NCBI RefSeq assembly: GCF_036577625.1
Contig: NZ_JARBDC010000087.1
Span: 1-64,000 of the forward strand
Source of the DNA: Paenibacillus_AB sp036577625
GTDB lineage: Bacteria > Bacillota > Bacilli > Paenibacillales > NBRC-103111
Reading direction: 5' to 3'
Length of the DNA: 64,000 bases
The notes beneath the pieces are model-generated. The model ran no database searches. It saw only the letters and a program-made list of their open reading frames with translations, and was not told the DNA's origin. The position numbers were made by a program, and so were the translations under genes. Positions 7,437 to 16,401 of the stretch are shown piece by piece; the first letter of the stretch is position 1; the number at the start of each line of letters is the position of its first letter.

Positions 7437-8909
7437 TTATCGTTTGTCCCGCTGTTTAAACATGACGTCCTCCGCATTGCCGCGAAAGTACGGCTGCATT
7501 TGCCCGAAGCCCGTTACCGGGGCATAGACGCCGTCGCGTTCCGGATTCGCGTAACGGCGGAACCATTCGGACATTTCGGCACGCATGGCGGCAAGCGCCC
7601 CCTTGCATTGCGGATCGTCGATCCGGTTCTCATTCTCGTCCGGATCCGTACGCAAATCGTACAGCTCGTGCGGACCGTACGGGTACTTGTGAACATACTT
7701 CCAATCCTTCGAACGGATCATTCGCACCGGCCCGTATTCGTCGAAGACGACGACCCGTTCCCGCGGGCCGCCCCCTTCCCCTTTCAGCAGCGGCGAGAAG
7801 CTTTGCCCCGGCATCGATTGTTCGCAGGCGCGCGCCAAACCGGCGTATTCCAGCAGCGTCGGGAACACGTCGTACTGGCTGAGCAAATCGTCGCTCACCC
7901 GGCCGGACGGAATAACGCCGGGGTGGCTGAAGATCGCCGGAACTTTGACGGATGTATCGTACATGTTAAGCGGAAACGTGCCGTTCCCTTTGCCCCATAT
8001 GCCGTGATGCCCCATGTTCATCCCGTTGTCGCCCATGAAGATTACAAGCGTATCGTCCCTTAAGCCGAGCTCCTCCAGCTTCGCGACGATGTCCCCGATC
8101 CCCGCATCCATCGCCGAAATGGAAGCGTAGTAGCCTCTCAGCAGCTCTTTGCGCTTCTCTCCCTGTCCTGTCGGACATGTCGGGGACTGATCCGGATGCG
8201 GCGGGAGCTCGGGCGCGGATCGAAACGGGCAATCGTCGTACAACCGCAAGTACCGCTCCGGGTGCTCCGACCGATCCCACGGGGAATGCGGCGCCGTGTA
8301 ATGGACGGCCAAGTAAAACGGGTTTTCTTCCGCGCTCAGCGCCTCCAAGTATTGCAGCGCATGATCGGTGACCAAATCGGTGATATACCGGTCGGCTATC
8401 CGGACCTGGCCGTTTTCGACGATGTCCGGCTTCATGTACGAGCAGCCGCCCCGCGCGATCGTAAACCATCGGGCGAACCCTTTCTGCGGCGTCGTACTGC
8501 TTCCGAGATGCCATTTTCCGCTTAATGCGCAGCTGTAGCCGTTGGCGGCAAGCAGCTCCGTGTACGTCGTCTGCCCCTGCAAATATTCGGCCGCTTCGCC
8601 TTCGTCGCGGAAAACTCCGCTTCGGCGGACGCTGTCGGTCAAGCTCTCGCGGTCGATATTGCCCGACCGGATCCAATCGTGAACGCCGTGCTGGGACGGA
8701 ATCCGCCCGGTCAAAATGGATGCGCGTGCCGGCGAGCATACCGGCGATGCGCAGAAGAAGCCGGAAAACCGCGTACCTTCCGCCGCCAACCGGTCCAGAT
8801 GAGGCGTCCGAATTTCGTCGTTGCCCGCGCACCCGAGTGCCCATGCGCCGTGATCGTCGGCCAGGATGAAGACGATATTCGGTTTTTTGTCCGTTCGCGC
8901 TGAGATCAT
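7437..8909 (-). CDS. Sulfatase-family hydrolase
   Basis: The 490-residue protein begins at ATG seven bases after GGAGGG. The N-terminal metal site NIVFILADDHG and the modification motif CSPAR (within SPVCSPARASILTGR, about residue 60) mark a type I sulfatase whose cysteine is converted to formylglycine by FGE or an anaerobic enzyme. Later motifs include GKWHLG, FMGDNG and a GHHGIWGKG stretch. There is no signal peptide, so it would act on an imported sulfated sugar or ester. It lies 57 bases downstream of an SBP gene on the same strand and opposite an AraC gene, which suggests use of a sulfated glycan fragment. No transporter permease is nearby. Confidence 0.88.
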   Translation of the reverse strand: MISARTDKKPNIVFILADDHGAWALGCAGNDEIRTPHLDRLAAEGTRFSGFFCASPVCSPARASILTGRIPSQHGVHDWIRSGNIDRESLTDSVRRSGVFRDEGEAAEYLQGQTTYTELLAANGYSCALSGKWHLGSSTTPQKGFARWFTIARGGCSYMKPDIVENGQVRIADRYITDLVTDHALQYLEALSAEENPFYLAVHYTAPHSPWDRSEHPERYLRLYDDCPFRSAPELPPHPDQSPTCPTGQGEKRKELLRGYYASISAMDAGIGDIVAKLEELGLRDDTLVIFMGDNGMNMGHHGIWGKGNGTFPLNMYDTSVKVPAIFSHPGVIPSGRVSDDLLSQYDVFPTLLEYAGLARACEQSMPGQSFSPLLKGEGGGPRERVVVFDEYGPVRMIRSKDWKYVHKYPYGPHELYDLRTDPDENENRIDDPQCKGALAAMRAEMSEWFRRYANPERDGVYAPVTGFGQMQPYFRGNAEDVMFKQRDKR

Positions 8910-8965
8910 ATCGATTCCCTCCGTTCTATGACGTTGTGCTCGCCGCTGCCGCTGGCGGACGCCGC

Positions 8966-10270
8966 CTATTGGTTCGCCCTTTCGGCGGCGATCGCCTGGT
9001 TTGCCGCTTCCTCGGCTTCCCGAAGCGCCGTGTTCACATCTTTGCTTCCGTTCAATACGGCGTCGAACACTTTCATGATCGACGATTTCACAAGCGGATC
9101 GTACTCGGTCTCCGTGTAAAAAGCGGCCGGCTTGTTCATGAAGATCGACATCAAGTTTTTCCCTTTCAGGTACGAAACGTTGCCGCCGAATTCCTGCCTC
9201 AAAGGTTCCGATTTCAACGATGACGGCCGTCCGTTCCGGACCATCTCCAGCTGCGCGCGATCGGACAGAAACGCCTCGACGACTCTGAACGCTTCTTCTT
9301 TATGCTTGCTCGGCGACGTAACGGCCAGACTGATGCCGAGCGGCGTTCGCGCCGTGCCGGGCCGTTCGCCGAATACCGGAACCGTGACCATGTCCCAATT
9401 CAAGTCTTCCTTGAAATTGCGAACCTCGTTGTTGGCCACGTACATCGCCAGCGTTTTCTCTTTGACGAACGCATTATGCCCCGATTTGAAGACCGCCGGA
9501 TCCGATCCGGGAACGTCGAACAGCCGTTTTGCGGTATCGAGCACCTTTTTCCACGAATCGGTATTCACCGTCGCTTTGCCCGTCTTCGCATCGACATAAG
9601 GCAGCGAAAGCAGCGGCGCCAAAAATTGCGTCGGATCCCCGTTGAAGCCGATTCCCCTGTACTGTACACCGCCGTCCATTCTGGACACTTTCGCGGCCAA
9701 ATCCGCCGCTTGTTCCCAGGTCATCCCGTCTTTCGGGTACGAAACGCCGAATTTATCGAAAATGTCTTTGTTGTAGTACAAGGCGGAGAAACCGATCGTA
9801 TACGGAAGCGCGACCTGCTCCGGCTTGCCGTACGTATTTTTGACCATATCGAGCGCGCTCTGCTCGAACCGGCCAAGGTTCATTTGGAACTGCTTGATAA
9901 GCGGATCCATGTTGTAATCGAGCTTCAATCGGGTCAACACCGGAATCCGGTCCAAGCTCACCAGCACGACGTCGGGGATGTTCCCCGCCGCAATTTGTTT
10001 GTCCAGCGTATTGTCTTTGTCCTCCATCACCCAGTTTACGGAAATGTACGGGTATGTCTGTTTCAGCTCGTCCTCGATCGCTTTCCGGAACGGTTCCTCC
10101 ACCCAATTTAACGGACTGCTGACCGTGATTTCGACCGGTTCGCGCTCCTTTCCTTTCGTCTCCCCCGTCCGTCCGCCGTCTTCTTCCGCCGGCTTGGCCG
10201 CTCCGCAGCCGGCAGCGACAACGACTGACAGAAGCAGTGCGGGCAGCGCGCTTCGCACCTTTTTGCGCAT
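8966..10270 (-). CDS. Extracellular solute-binding lipoprotein (family 1), no permease nearby
   Basis: Translation probably starts at the ATG at 10270, giving 434 residues with a lipoprotein signal (hydrophobic core then lipobox VVAAGCGAAK). An upstream in-frame ATG at 10324 has no better ribosome site and would disturb the signal peptide. The body has the usual sugar-binding SBP pattern, with ALYYNKDIFDKFGVSYPKDG in the middle and the C-terminal signature KDVNTALREAEEAAN, shared with three other SBPs in this window. It would capture a substrate outside the membrane and hand it to an ABC importer, but no permease gene is adjacent. The sulfatase gene follows in the same direction. Confidence 0.88.
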   Translation of the reverse strand: MRKKVRSALPALLLSVVVAAGCGAAKPAEEDGGRTGETKGKEREPVEITVSSPLNWVEEPFRKAIEDELKQTYPYISVNWVMEDKDNTLDKQIAAGNIPDVVLVSLDRIPVLTRLKLDYNMDPLIKQFQMNLGRFEQSALDMVKNTYGKPEQVALPYTIGFSALYYNKDIFDKFGVSYPKDGMTWEQAADLAAKVSRMDGGVQYRGIGFNGDPTQFLAPLLSLPYVDAKTGKATVNTDSWKKVLDTAKRLFDVPGSDPAVFKSGHNAFVKEKTLAMYVANNEVRNFKEDLNWDMVTVPVFGERPGTARTPLGISLAVTSPSKHKEEAFRVVEAFLSDRAQLEMVRNGRPSSLKSEPLRQEFGGNVSYLKGKNLMSIFMNKPAAFYTETEYDPLVKSSIMKVFDAVLNGSKDVNTALREAEEAANQAIAAERANQ

Positions 10271-10443
10271 GTTTTTCGTTTTCCCCTTTCGTTGCAAGTG
10301 TCGGGCCTGGCCCGTATCGGACAATCGTCCCGTGATGCTATAATGAGCCTATCACGCCGGTAAGGGATGAACCATGACCCGGCTGACGGGTTTTTTAGCC
10401 GTTTTGACGATTGTCGATCAGATGAAACGGGAGGCTGTGCCGC

Positions 10444-11349
10444 GTGTTCGAACTCGATCCGAGCGCCGAAGGATTAAAGTTTCAGCTGCATACCCGGTGG
10501 GTACGGAATATGTTGAAGCCCCGCGATTTCACGTTTGGCCCGGTTATCAATCCGTTCCCGGTCTTCTGGCTCGTACTGGACGGCTCGCGGGAAATCGAGA
10601 TCGCCGGGAAACGGTACCGGGTCGGCGAAGGCGATCTCGTCGTCTATACGCCCGGTATTCCGTACAGGCTCGTCCCCGCCTCTTCCGGCGGACTTTTTCA
10701 CTACTTGTCGCTCGGCTGCGAAGCGAAGATCGGACCGTTCGGCTTGCACGAGGTATACCCGCTTCCCGAAATTACGTCCGATGCGGACAAGCGCGATTTG
10801 GAGGCGCTCGCCATGCATTGGCGGCAATTGCTCGATCGGTTCGAACGGCTCGGCGACGCATTGCGCAACCGGGAAGGAACGCCTTGGTCCGGGCTGCTGC
10901 CCGACCCGTCCACTTCGGTGCTGCTGCTGCGGCTGCAGGAGACGCTGTACCGCTGGTTCGCCGAATGTTTGGCGCTGCTGCGGCGGCGCATTCCCGAACA
11001 TACGCTGAAGCTGGACCCCCGCATCGTTAGAGCTTGCGTCTATATCCGCGAGCACGTGCACGAATCGATTCGCCTGGAAGATTTGGCGTCGCAAGTATAT
11101 GTAAGCCCGAGTCATTTCAATTATTTGTTCCGGCGGTCGCTCGGCCTTCCGCCCGCGGAATATTTGCGCAAGTACCGGATACAGCATGCCAAGGAGCTGC
11201 TCATTCTAACGAATTTGCCGATCGGCGAAATATCCGCGCGCGTCGGCTACGACGGGCAAAGCCAGTTCAGCCGGGCGTTCCGCAAAGCCGAAGGCAAAGG
11301 CCCGCTGGCATACCGCCGCGAATGGCAGCAGCGCGAGCCCGGCGTCTGA
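10444..11349 (+). CDS. AraC-family regulator
   Basis: A GTG nine bases after GGGAGG starts a 301-residue protein. The first 170 residues form a cupin-like sensing domain (REIEIAGKRYRVGEGDLVVYTPG); the C-terminal 100 residues hold the two AraC helix-turn-helix units (IRLEDLASQVYVSPSHFNYL and IGEISARVGYDGQSQFSRAF). It is divergent from the SBP-sulfatase unit, 173 bases apart, the usual place for its local activator. The effector is probably a sugar, by inference from the neighbours. Confidence 0.88.
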   Translation: MFELDPSAEGLKFQLHTRWVRNMLKPRDFTFGPVINPFPVFWLVLDGSREIEIAGKRYRVGEGDLVVYTPGIPYRLVPASSGGLFHYLSLGCEAKIGPFGLHEVYPLPEITSDADKRDLEALAMHWRQLLDRFERLGDALRNREGTPWSGLLPDPSTSVLLLRLQETLYRWFAECLALLRRRIPEHTLKLDPRIVRACVYIREHVHESIRLEDLASQVYVSPSHFNYLFRRSLGLPPAEYLRKYRIQHAKELLILTNLPIGEISARVGYDGQSQFSRAFRKAEGKGPLAYRREWQQREPGV

Positions 11350-11464
11350 CGGCCGGGACACCTTCGCGTGCCCGAAACCGGGCAACATAACCGAAATAGC
11401 CCGGCAGCATTCCGCTGCCGGGTGTTCCTCAAGCTCTCGGTCCCGCTCCTTCCAAGCGGCTAGC

Positions 11465-12577
11465 CTATTTGCCCTGCTGTTTCATTTCCTGAATGTATTT
11501 GTCGGCCTTCTCGCCCGCGACACGGAGCGCCGTGTTGACGTCCATGCCGTTCTGCGCCATTTCCTTGTTCGACTCCTGCAAAAATCCGTATATCTTCGTA
11601 TCGTAAATCGTGCTCATGGGCGCGGGAGCAGGCGAGACGTTGAAAATGCCGGCCAAGTTTTTGCCGGTATATACCTTCAAATCGGCCGCGTAGCTTTTGC
11701 GCAGCTCCGGGTCTTTCCGAACCGTGAGCCGCCCGGCCTTGTTCATCGCCGTCTGCGCCTCGTCGCCAAGCAAAGTGCGCATCACCTCGAAGGCCGCCTG
11801 TTTATTTTTGGAGGCGGGCGGAATCATGAACAAATGGAAGTCGATCTGTCTCCCCAGCTTCGGACGGTCGTCGAAAGCGGGGTACGAAACCATGTCCCAT
11901 TTGAACGACTTCCCGTCCCTCTCCAGCTGCGCCAAAGAATCGGTCACCGACGCGATCCAGTTCGGATTCATCGCCAGCGTCTGATCTTTGACGAATTCGT
12001 TGAACCCGTAGTTAAACTCTTTATTCGGCCCGATGTAGCCCTCCATCTCGTATAACTGCCGCAGCGCCGAAAAGATCGTTTTAAATCCTTCGGACGTGAC
12101 GGTCGACTTTTCCAGCTTGTCGTCGACGACGGCAGCGAATATTGCCGCACGAGTCCTTGAGCGCACCCATCGATACGCCGATGTAACGTACGCCGCCGTC
12201 CGTCCGCGTCGCTTTCCTGGCAAGCTCGAGCGTCTGGCTCCACGTCATCCCGTCCTTCGGGTAAGAAATGCCGAGCTTGTCGAAAATTTCTTTGTTGTAC
12301 AGCATGACGCCGTAATTCATCGAGAAAGGCAAGCCGCATATTTCGCCCTTCGGTCCGAACTTCTTCGGTTCGTTCAAAGCTTCCGGCTCGACCTTGCCGA
12401 GATCCGTGCCGCTCGTCTTTACCATCGACTGCAAATCTTCGCCGAAGCCGAGATCGAGCATATACTTCACATACACGTTGCTCGTCGCGACCAAATCCGG
12501 GACGACCCCGGAGGCGGCCAAATCTTCGGGGGATTTCGCCGTCAGCAGCTCGAACGTGATGTTCGGATATTTGGGCG
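11465..12577 (-). pseudogene. Extracellular solute-binding protein, chimeric and twice frameshifted
   Basis: The C-terminal part (11465 to about 12120) and a middle part (about 12160 to 12577) are clear pieces of a family 1 SBP: MLYNKEIFDKLGISYPKDG in one frame, DVNTALRVAGEKADKYIQEM at the end of the other. Between them the family pattern can be rebuilt only by using three frames in turn (GALKD, then LVRQYSLP, then VVDDKLEK), so two separate single-base deletions lie near 12120-12165. The N-terminal signal peptide and first lobe are absent; instead the frame runs into a piece of a GH42 beta-galactosidase at about 12572-12580. The gene cannot make a functional binding protein. Confidence 0.88.
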
Positions 12578-12800
12578 GGGAACAGAGCAGCAGCTTGATC
12601 CCCCTCTGCCCGGCCATACCGGCAAAGGTGTCGAGCCAAGCGAAATCGTACTTTCCGTCGGACGGCTCGAATCGTTTCCAGGCGAATTCGCCGACCCGGA
12701 CGCTATTTAGACCCCCCATTTTCATCCAATCCAGATCTTGCGCCCACTGGCCGGGATCGTTCTGTTCGGGGTAATACGCTGCGCCAATTTGCTGTTTCAT
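12575..12800 (-). pseudogene. N-terminal fragment of a GH42 beta-galactosidase fused to the SBP remnant
   Basis: From an ATG at 12800 the frame reads GAAYYPEQ, then MGGLNSVRVGEFAWKRFEPS and a C-terminal GIKLLLCSPP, which is the start of the catalytic barrel of glycoside hydrolase family 42 (consensus YYPE, R-x-GEFAW, EP, TPS). After about 75 residues it passes in frame into the SBP sequence KYPNITFE. GH42 enzymes have about 650-700 residues, so about 600 are gone. The upstream edge is also abrupt: the first bases beyond the start codon belong to an AraC fragment on the other strand. The piece marks a deletion that joined two former neighbours. Confidence 0.85.
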
Positions 12801-12812
12801 CAAACCTATAAA

Positions 12813-12998
12813 ACGAGCATCCACCGCTATTTGCAGCGGGTCCGCTTCGAGGCTTCGCTGCCGCTGCTGCGGGATCGCTCGCTTCCTGTACACGAAGTCG
12901 CCCGGCGCGTCGGGCTTGAGGTCGGCAGCTACATTCGGATGTTCAAGCAGATGCACGGCGGCATCACTCCCGGCAACTGGCGGGAGAAAAATGAGTAA
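12813..12998 (+). pseudogene. C-terminal AraC helix-turn-helix fragment
   Basis: The frame encodes TSIHRYLQRVRFEASLPLLR, then LPVHEVARRVGLEVGSYIRM and FKQMHGGITPGNWR, which is the last DNA-binding unit of an AraC regulator. Nothing of the sensor domain or first helix-turn-helix precedes it; the sequence before 12813 belongs to the GH42 remnant on the other strand. Apparent small changes in the last helix also suggest decay. Confidence 0.75.
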
Positions 12999-13202
12999 CG
13001 TTTACAAGCATGTTCCGTGCCCTATGATGGTATCGGGCATAGAGGTCTTCCATTCGTTCGGCGGATGCATGCATGCGGCGAACCTCCTTGTAACGTCGCA
13101 TCCGATTAGACACCGGAAGCAGCGAAATAGCCACATCGAATCGAAAAAAAGGAAAGAGCGATATCGTATGGCGCGGTCCCCGTGCGGATTTCGCGCTCAA
13201 TG

Positions 13203-13229
13203 AAAAAAAGCCGCCAATTCGTCGGCGGC
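13203..13229 (-). terminator. Terminator of the marR-paiA-paiB operon
   Basis: GCCGCC pairs with GGCGGC on the minus strand around GACGAATT and is followed by TTTTTTT, about 35 bases beyond the paiB stop. Confidence 0.85.
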
Positions 13230-13262
13230 AGTACGGGACCCGTTAACCCAATACGATAAAAA

Positions 13263-13874
13263 TTAGGTTATGAGATTCGCTTTCATTAGGGAGGCAATCT
13301 GTTGTTCGTCTCCATTCGGAATCCGTTCCAGTTGCGCAATGACCAGTTCCTGCCGTTGTACTGGATGGTTTTGACTTAGCTTTGCCTTGCCCTCGATCTT
13401 GTCGATTTTCAGTTTGAATCCTTGAATCCCTTTACTCATCCCAGCGAGAAAATCGGCGTCTACATCCTTCAAGCCGTATGAACTATTCGGGGCTTCGTAC
13501 TTCAGTACCATGTCATGCAAGGAATCCAACAATTCTTGTTCGTCTTCGATCAGTTCGACTTCGCCGTATACATGTACGGCCACATAATTCCATGTCGGAA
13601 CTGCCGTGTTCGTCTCATACCAGGAGGGGGAGATGTAGCAATGAGGTCCGTGAAAAACAGCCAGGACCCGTTGATTGTTCATATCCTTCCATTGAGGGTT
13701 CGGACGGGCAAAGTGCCCGTATACATATTTGTTTTCCCGATCCAAAAGTAAAGGTAAATGAGTAGCGAAGGGATCTCCATTGTGTTGAGAAAACAAGGTC
13801 GCAAAACTATGCTCCTTGATAATGTCGTAACAGACGGTTACATCTTCGATTTGAAAGTGCGAAGGAATATACAT
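13263..13874 (-). CDS. paiB: PaiB-type FMN-binding negative regulator
   Basis: The 203-residue product starts MYIPSHFQ after a GGCGGGA site and matches PaiB over its length: HLPLLLDRE, YVYGHFARPNPQW, SPSWYE, VPTWNYVAVHVYG, and the C-terminal MSKGIQGFKLKIDKIEGKAKLSQN. PaiB is a flavin-reductase-fold protein that in Bacillus subtilis affects sporulation and degradative enzyme genes together with PaiA. It is the last gene of a marR-paiA-paiB unit, 15 bases after paiA. The unit is AT-richer than its surroundings. Confidence 0.9.
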   Translation of the reverse strand: MYIPSHFQIEDVTVCYDIIKEHSFATLFSQHNGDPFATHLPLLLDRENKYVYGHFARPNPQWKDMNNQRVLAVFHGPHCYISPSWYETNTAVPTWNYVAVHVYGEVELIEDEQELLDSLHDMVLKYEAPNSSYGLKDVDADFLAGMSKGIQGFKLKIDKIEGKAKLSQNHPVQRQELVIAQLERIPNGDEQQIASLMKANLIT

Positions 13875-13889
13875 CGTATCCCGCCTTTA

Positions 13890-14414
13890 CTAAAGTGATG
13901 TCAGTGTTTTGGTCAAAATATAATCGATTTGTTCTTCGTCACCCATATAAAAAGAGTGAGCTCCCGTTTGAACAAATCCCATTTTTTTATAAAAGTCAAT
14001 TGCGTTCTCATTTTTCTCCCAAACCCCTAGCCAAATCATCGTTTTGTTTTGACTTTTGGCTATTTCCATCGCTTTGTTTAGTAAATATGCGCCAAGCCCT
14101 TTTCTTTGAAATTTGTTTCTGATATAAATCCTCTCGATTTCGAGCGACGCATCGCCCATATTTTCGGATTGGGCCTCATTGCTGTTTACCTTTAAATATC
14201 CGGCAAGCTCTTCATTGAAGTAGATGAAGAAAAATTCCGAAAAAAGATTGGACAATTCCTTTTCCAGCTGCTTGGAGTTAAACGCTCTTTCCAAGTAAGC
14301 TTTCATAGTTTCGGGCGAGTTTTGATCCTTGAACGTATCGTTGAACGTTTCAATGCTGATCTCTTGGAGTATTCGTAAATCTTCACGGCTGCACTTTTGG
14401 ATTTTAACAGTCAT
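13890..14414 (-). CDS. paiA: PaiA-type GNAT acetyltransferase (polyamine)
   Basis: Of two possible ATGs the one at 14414 is chosen; it lies 12 bases after AAGGAG and gives 174 residues, the length of PaiA. The GNAT acetyl-CoA loop is QRKGLGA, within the stretch IYIRNKFQRKGLGAYLLNKA. PaiA of Bacillus subtilis acetylates spermine and spermidine. The sequence ENAIDFYKKMGFVQTG is the typical C-terminal GNAT strand. It sits between marR and paiB, so polyamine acetylation may respond to the MarR ligand. Confidence 0.88.
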   Translation of the reverse strand: MTVKIQKCSREDLRILQEISIETFNDTFKDQNSPETMKAYLERAFNSKQLEKELSNLFSEFFFIYFNEELAGYLKVNSNEAQSENMGDASLEIERIYIRNKFQRKGLGAYLLNKAMEIAKSQNKTMIWLGVWEKNENAIDFYKKMGFVQTGAHSFYMGDEEQIDYILTKTLTSL

Positions 14415-14441
14415 TTTAAGACAGAGCTCCTTTGCATCCAA

Positions 14442-14894
14442 TCAATAATGTCTCTTGTTCCCCTTTTTTACAAATTCCCAGTCCACTTCCACATTTTTTC
14501 TGACTCTATGAAGAAGATGCGACAAAGTCTCTGCTTCTCGCTCGGAAAATCCCGCCAATGCGGCACGATTCGAATGATCGTTTTCTCTTTTTATGAAAGG
14601 ATATACAGTCTTCCCTTTTTCCGTCGGAAAAAGTTTATTTATTTTTTTGTTATGTTCGTCGTCTTTCTTTTCAATAAAGCCGTTCATTTCCAGCTTTTGC
14701 ACGGCACGAGCTGCGGTTGTTCGGTCTACTTTAATCATTTCGGCCAACTTTTCTTGAATGATTCCCGGGTTTTCACATATTCGGACAAGGTACAAATACT
14801 GTCCTTTCGTAAGGTCATATTCTTTAAATTCGATATTGCTTATGGAATCTAACGCCCTGGCGATCATTCCAATTTCACGCAGGATGTCCTTCAT
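14442..14894 (-). CDS. MarR-family regulator of the pai operon
   Basis: The ATG at 14894 follows GGATGGAG by eight bases. The 150-residue protein has a winged helix with GIIQEKLAEMIKVDRTTAAR as recognition part and NGFIEKKDDEHNKKINKL as wing. It is the first gene of the operon; its promoter overlaps a perfect TTGTTG-N6-CAACAA palindrome, so autoregulation and control of paiAB are likely. Base composition is clearly more AT-rich than that of flanking genes, which hints at transfer of the three-gene unit. Confidence 0.88.
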   Translation of the reverse strand: MKDILREIGMIARALDSISNIEFKEYDLTKGQYLYLVRICENPGIIQEKLAEMIKVDRTTAARAVQKLEMNGFIEKKDDEHNKKINKLFPTEKGKTVYPFIKRENDHSNRAALAGFSEREAETLSHLLHRVRKNVEVDWEFVKKGNKRHY

Positions 14895-14940
14895 CTATGC
14901 AGCTCCATCCACTCTTATTGCCAACCGATGCTTGTTATTC

Positions 14941-14972
14941 ATAATAACTTATTTTTGTTGCATTTACAACAA
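14941..14972 (-). promoter_or_regulatory. marR promoter with overlapping palindromic operator
   Basis: On the minus strand TTGTAA (14969-14964) and TATTAT (14946-14941) are spaced by 17 bases. The -35 box lies inside the palindrome TTGTTG-CATTTA-CAACAA at 14955-14972, a typical MarR dimer site. Confidence 0.7.
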
Positions 14973-15203
14973 AACAACTTCAGGCAGGCGAATGCGGGAC
15001 CATATCCGAAAGACCGGCTTAGGTAGGCTGCCCGTATGTTGGGCGCGCTCCAGTTCTTCGGCAACGATGCGGATGCCCCGTTCAATCTCTTGCTCGTCGG
15101 TCCGAATGATGCTGAGGCGCAGCAAGTTAAGCTTGGGGAACGAAGAAAGGAACTGCCTGTCGGCGGCCAGTACGTCAACGCCGCGATTTTCCAATCGCTT
15201 TCC
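14964..15203 (-). pseudogene. C-terminal fragment of a MocR-type (GntR/aminotransferase) regulator
   Basis: The frame gives NRGVDVLAADRQFLSSFPKL, then LLRLSIIRTDEQEIERGIRI and VAEELERA, which is the C-terminal end of the aminotransferase-like domain of MocR/PdxR regulators. About 400 residues before it, including the whole winged helix, are missing; similarity stops near 15203. The divergently oriented EamA remnant begins within about 25 bases. Confidence 0.7.
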
Positions 15204-15225
15204 TTTAGATGTCGGATGCGACGGC

Positions 15226-15393
15226 CGTCTGGGAGGTATCGCAGCGGTCGGGCAGCTGCAGCTCCTTCAGCCTTTCTTCGGCCTGCTGCTTTCGGCATTC
15301 GTCCTGCACGAGTCGATTGGCTGGCCGATCTTTATCGTTAATACCGGTGTCGTACTGTGCGTGGCGTTCGCGCGGCGATTCGCATCGAAATAA
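15226..15393 (+). pseudogene. C-terminal fragment of an EamA transporter
   Basis: The frame encodes VGQLQLLQPFFGLLLSAFVL, then HESIGWPIFIVNTGVVLCVAF and ends at RRFASK. This is the final two-helix part of an EamA/DMT transporter. The other roughly 240 residues are missing. MocR and EamA genes are commonly found as divergent pairs; here both have lost their 5' halves and the shared promoter at one junction. Confidence 0.7.
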
Positions 15394-15528
15394 GAGCAAA
15401 AAAATCCGCGATTTAACGCGGATCCGTAGGTTTATGTTCTTGTCCCCACTGTAACGGGCACTGTCGGGGCCGGGCAAGGCCGACGGCGGCGCCCGCACGC
15501 CGCCGCACACCTCGAAGCGTTCCGCCGC

Positions 15529-16401
15529 TCAGCCGGACATCTCCCTCTGCATGCGCCGGTATTGGACCGGAGACAAGTGTACCATTTCCTTGAACATGCG
15601 GCCGAAATACGCGATGCTGTCGAAGCCGACCTGCTCGGCAATGCGCAGCACCTTCCAGTCCGTTTCCCGCAGCAGCCGCTTCGCCTCGTTCATCCGGACG
15701 TGATTGACGTAATCGACGAAAGAAAACCCGGTAATTTCTTTAAACACCCGGCTCAAATAATAAGGGCTTATATAAAACGTTTCCGACAAACGGGTCAGCG
15801 TAAGAGGTTCGGCGTAGTGGACGTCGATATATGCCGTAATGTCCGCCACCTTGCGGTGAAGCGGAGAATCCTCGGGCGGCACCGCTTCCGCATATTTGCC
15901 GCAGCAGCGGGCCAGGTGGACGAGCAGCTCGACGACGAGCGCCTTCAGGCACAGCTCGTAGCCGTCCGATTTGCTCCTCATCTCCGCGATGGCGCGCAGC
16001 AGGAGCGCTTCCGCATACTTGCGGTCCTCTTCCTTCAGGCGAAGCGTCGGGTTCGGGCTGCGGAACGGTTTCAGCAGGTCCAGCTTCGACTCCTTCGCCC
16101 GCGACCGCTCCAGAAACGTGTCGGTGAAATTGAGAACGACGCGCTGGTGTTGGAGAGCGCCGGCAAAAAGCGTGCGATGGAGCACAAATTTGGGGACGAA
16201 AACGAGATCGCCCTGATTCACCGAATAGACGCGGTCTTTGATGAAATACGATCGCCGCCCTTTGAGCAAATAATAGACCTCGTACTGGTCATGGACGTGT
16301 CCGGTAATATTGTACGGGCCGTTCTTGTGCGAATAGGACAACAGAAATTCGTCGTCGGTATAGCCGTAATGGTCGACGATGCTGGTGTCGGCTAAAGACA
16401 A
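15529..16401 (-). CDS. AraC-family regulator
   Basis: The start is a TTG seven bases after AAGGAGG; no ATG has such a site. The 290-residue protein has an N-terminal cupin (HVHDQYEVYYLLKGRRSYFI, VNQGDLVFVPKFVLH) and a C-terminal double helix-turn-helix (LTLTRLSETFYISPYYLSRV and VLRIAEQVGFDSIAYFGRMF). It is divergent from the phosphatase-SBP-metallophosphoesterase unit, 269 bases away, and is probably its activator. Confidence 0.88.
   Translation of the reverse strand: MSLADTSIVDHYGYTDDEFLLSYSHKNGPYNITGHVHDQYEVYYLLKGRRSYFIKDRVYSVNQGDLVFVPKFVLHRTLFAGALQHQRVVLNFTDTFLERSRAKESKLDLLKPFRSPNPTLRLKEEDRKYAEALLLRAIAEMRSKSDGYELCLKALVVELLVHLARCCGKYAEAVPPEDSPLHRKVADITAYIDVHYAEPLTLTRLSETFYISPYYLSRVFKEITGFSFVDYVNHVRMNEAKRLLRETDWKVLRIAEQVGFDSIAYFGRMFKEMVHLSPVQYRRMQREMSG

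Noticed and set aside
11399..11422. Hairpin CCCGGCAGC/GCTGCCGGG as terminator between AraC and the SBP remnant
   Set aside because: The stem is good but no T-run follows on either strand.
12110..12170. Programmed frameshifting in the SBP remnant
   Set aside because: Two shifts are needed, no slippery sequence is present, and the N-terminus is already replaced by a GH42 piece.
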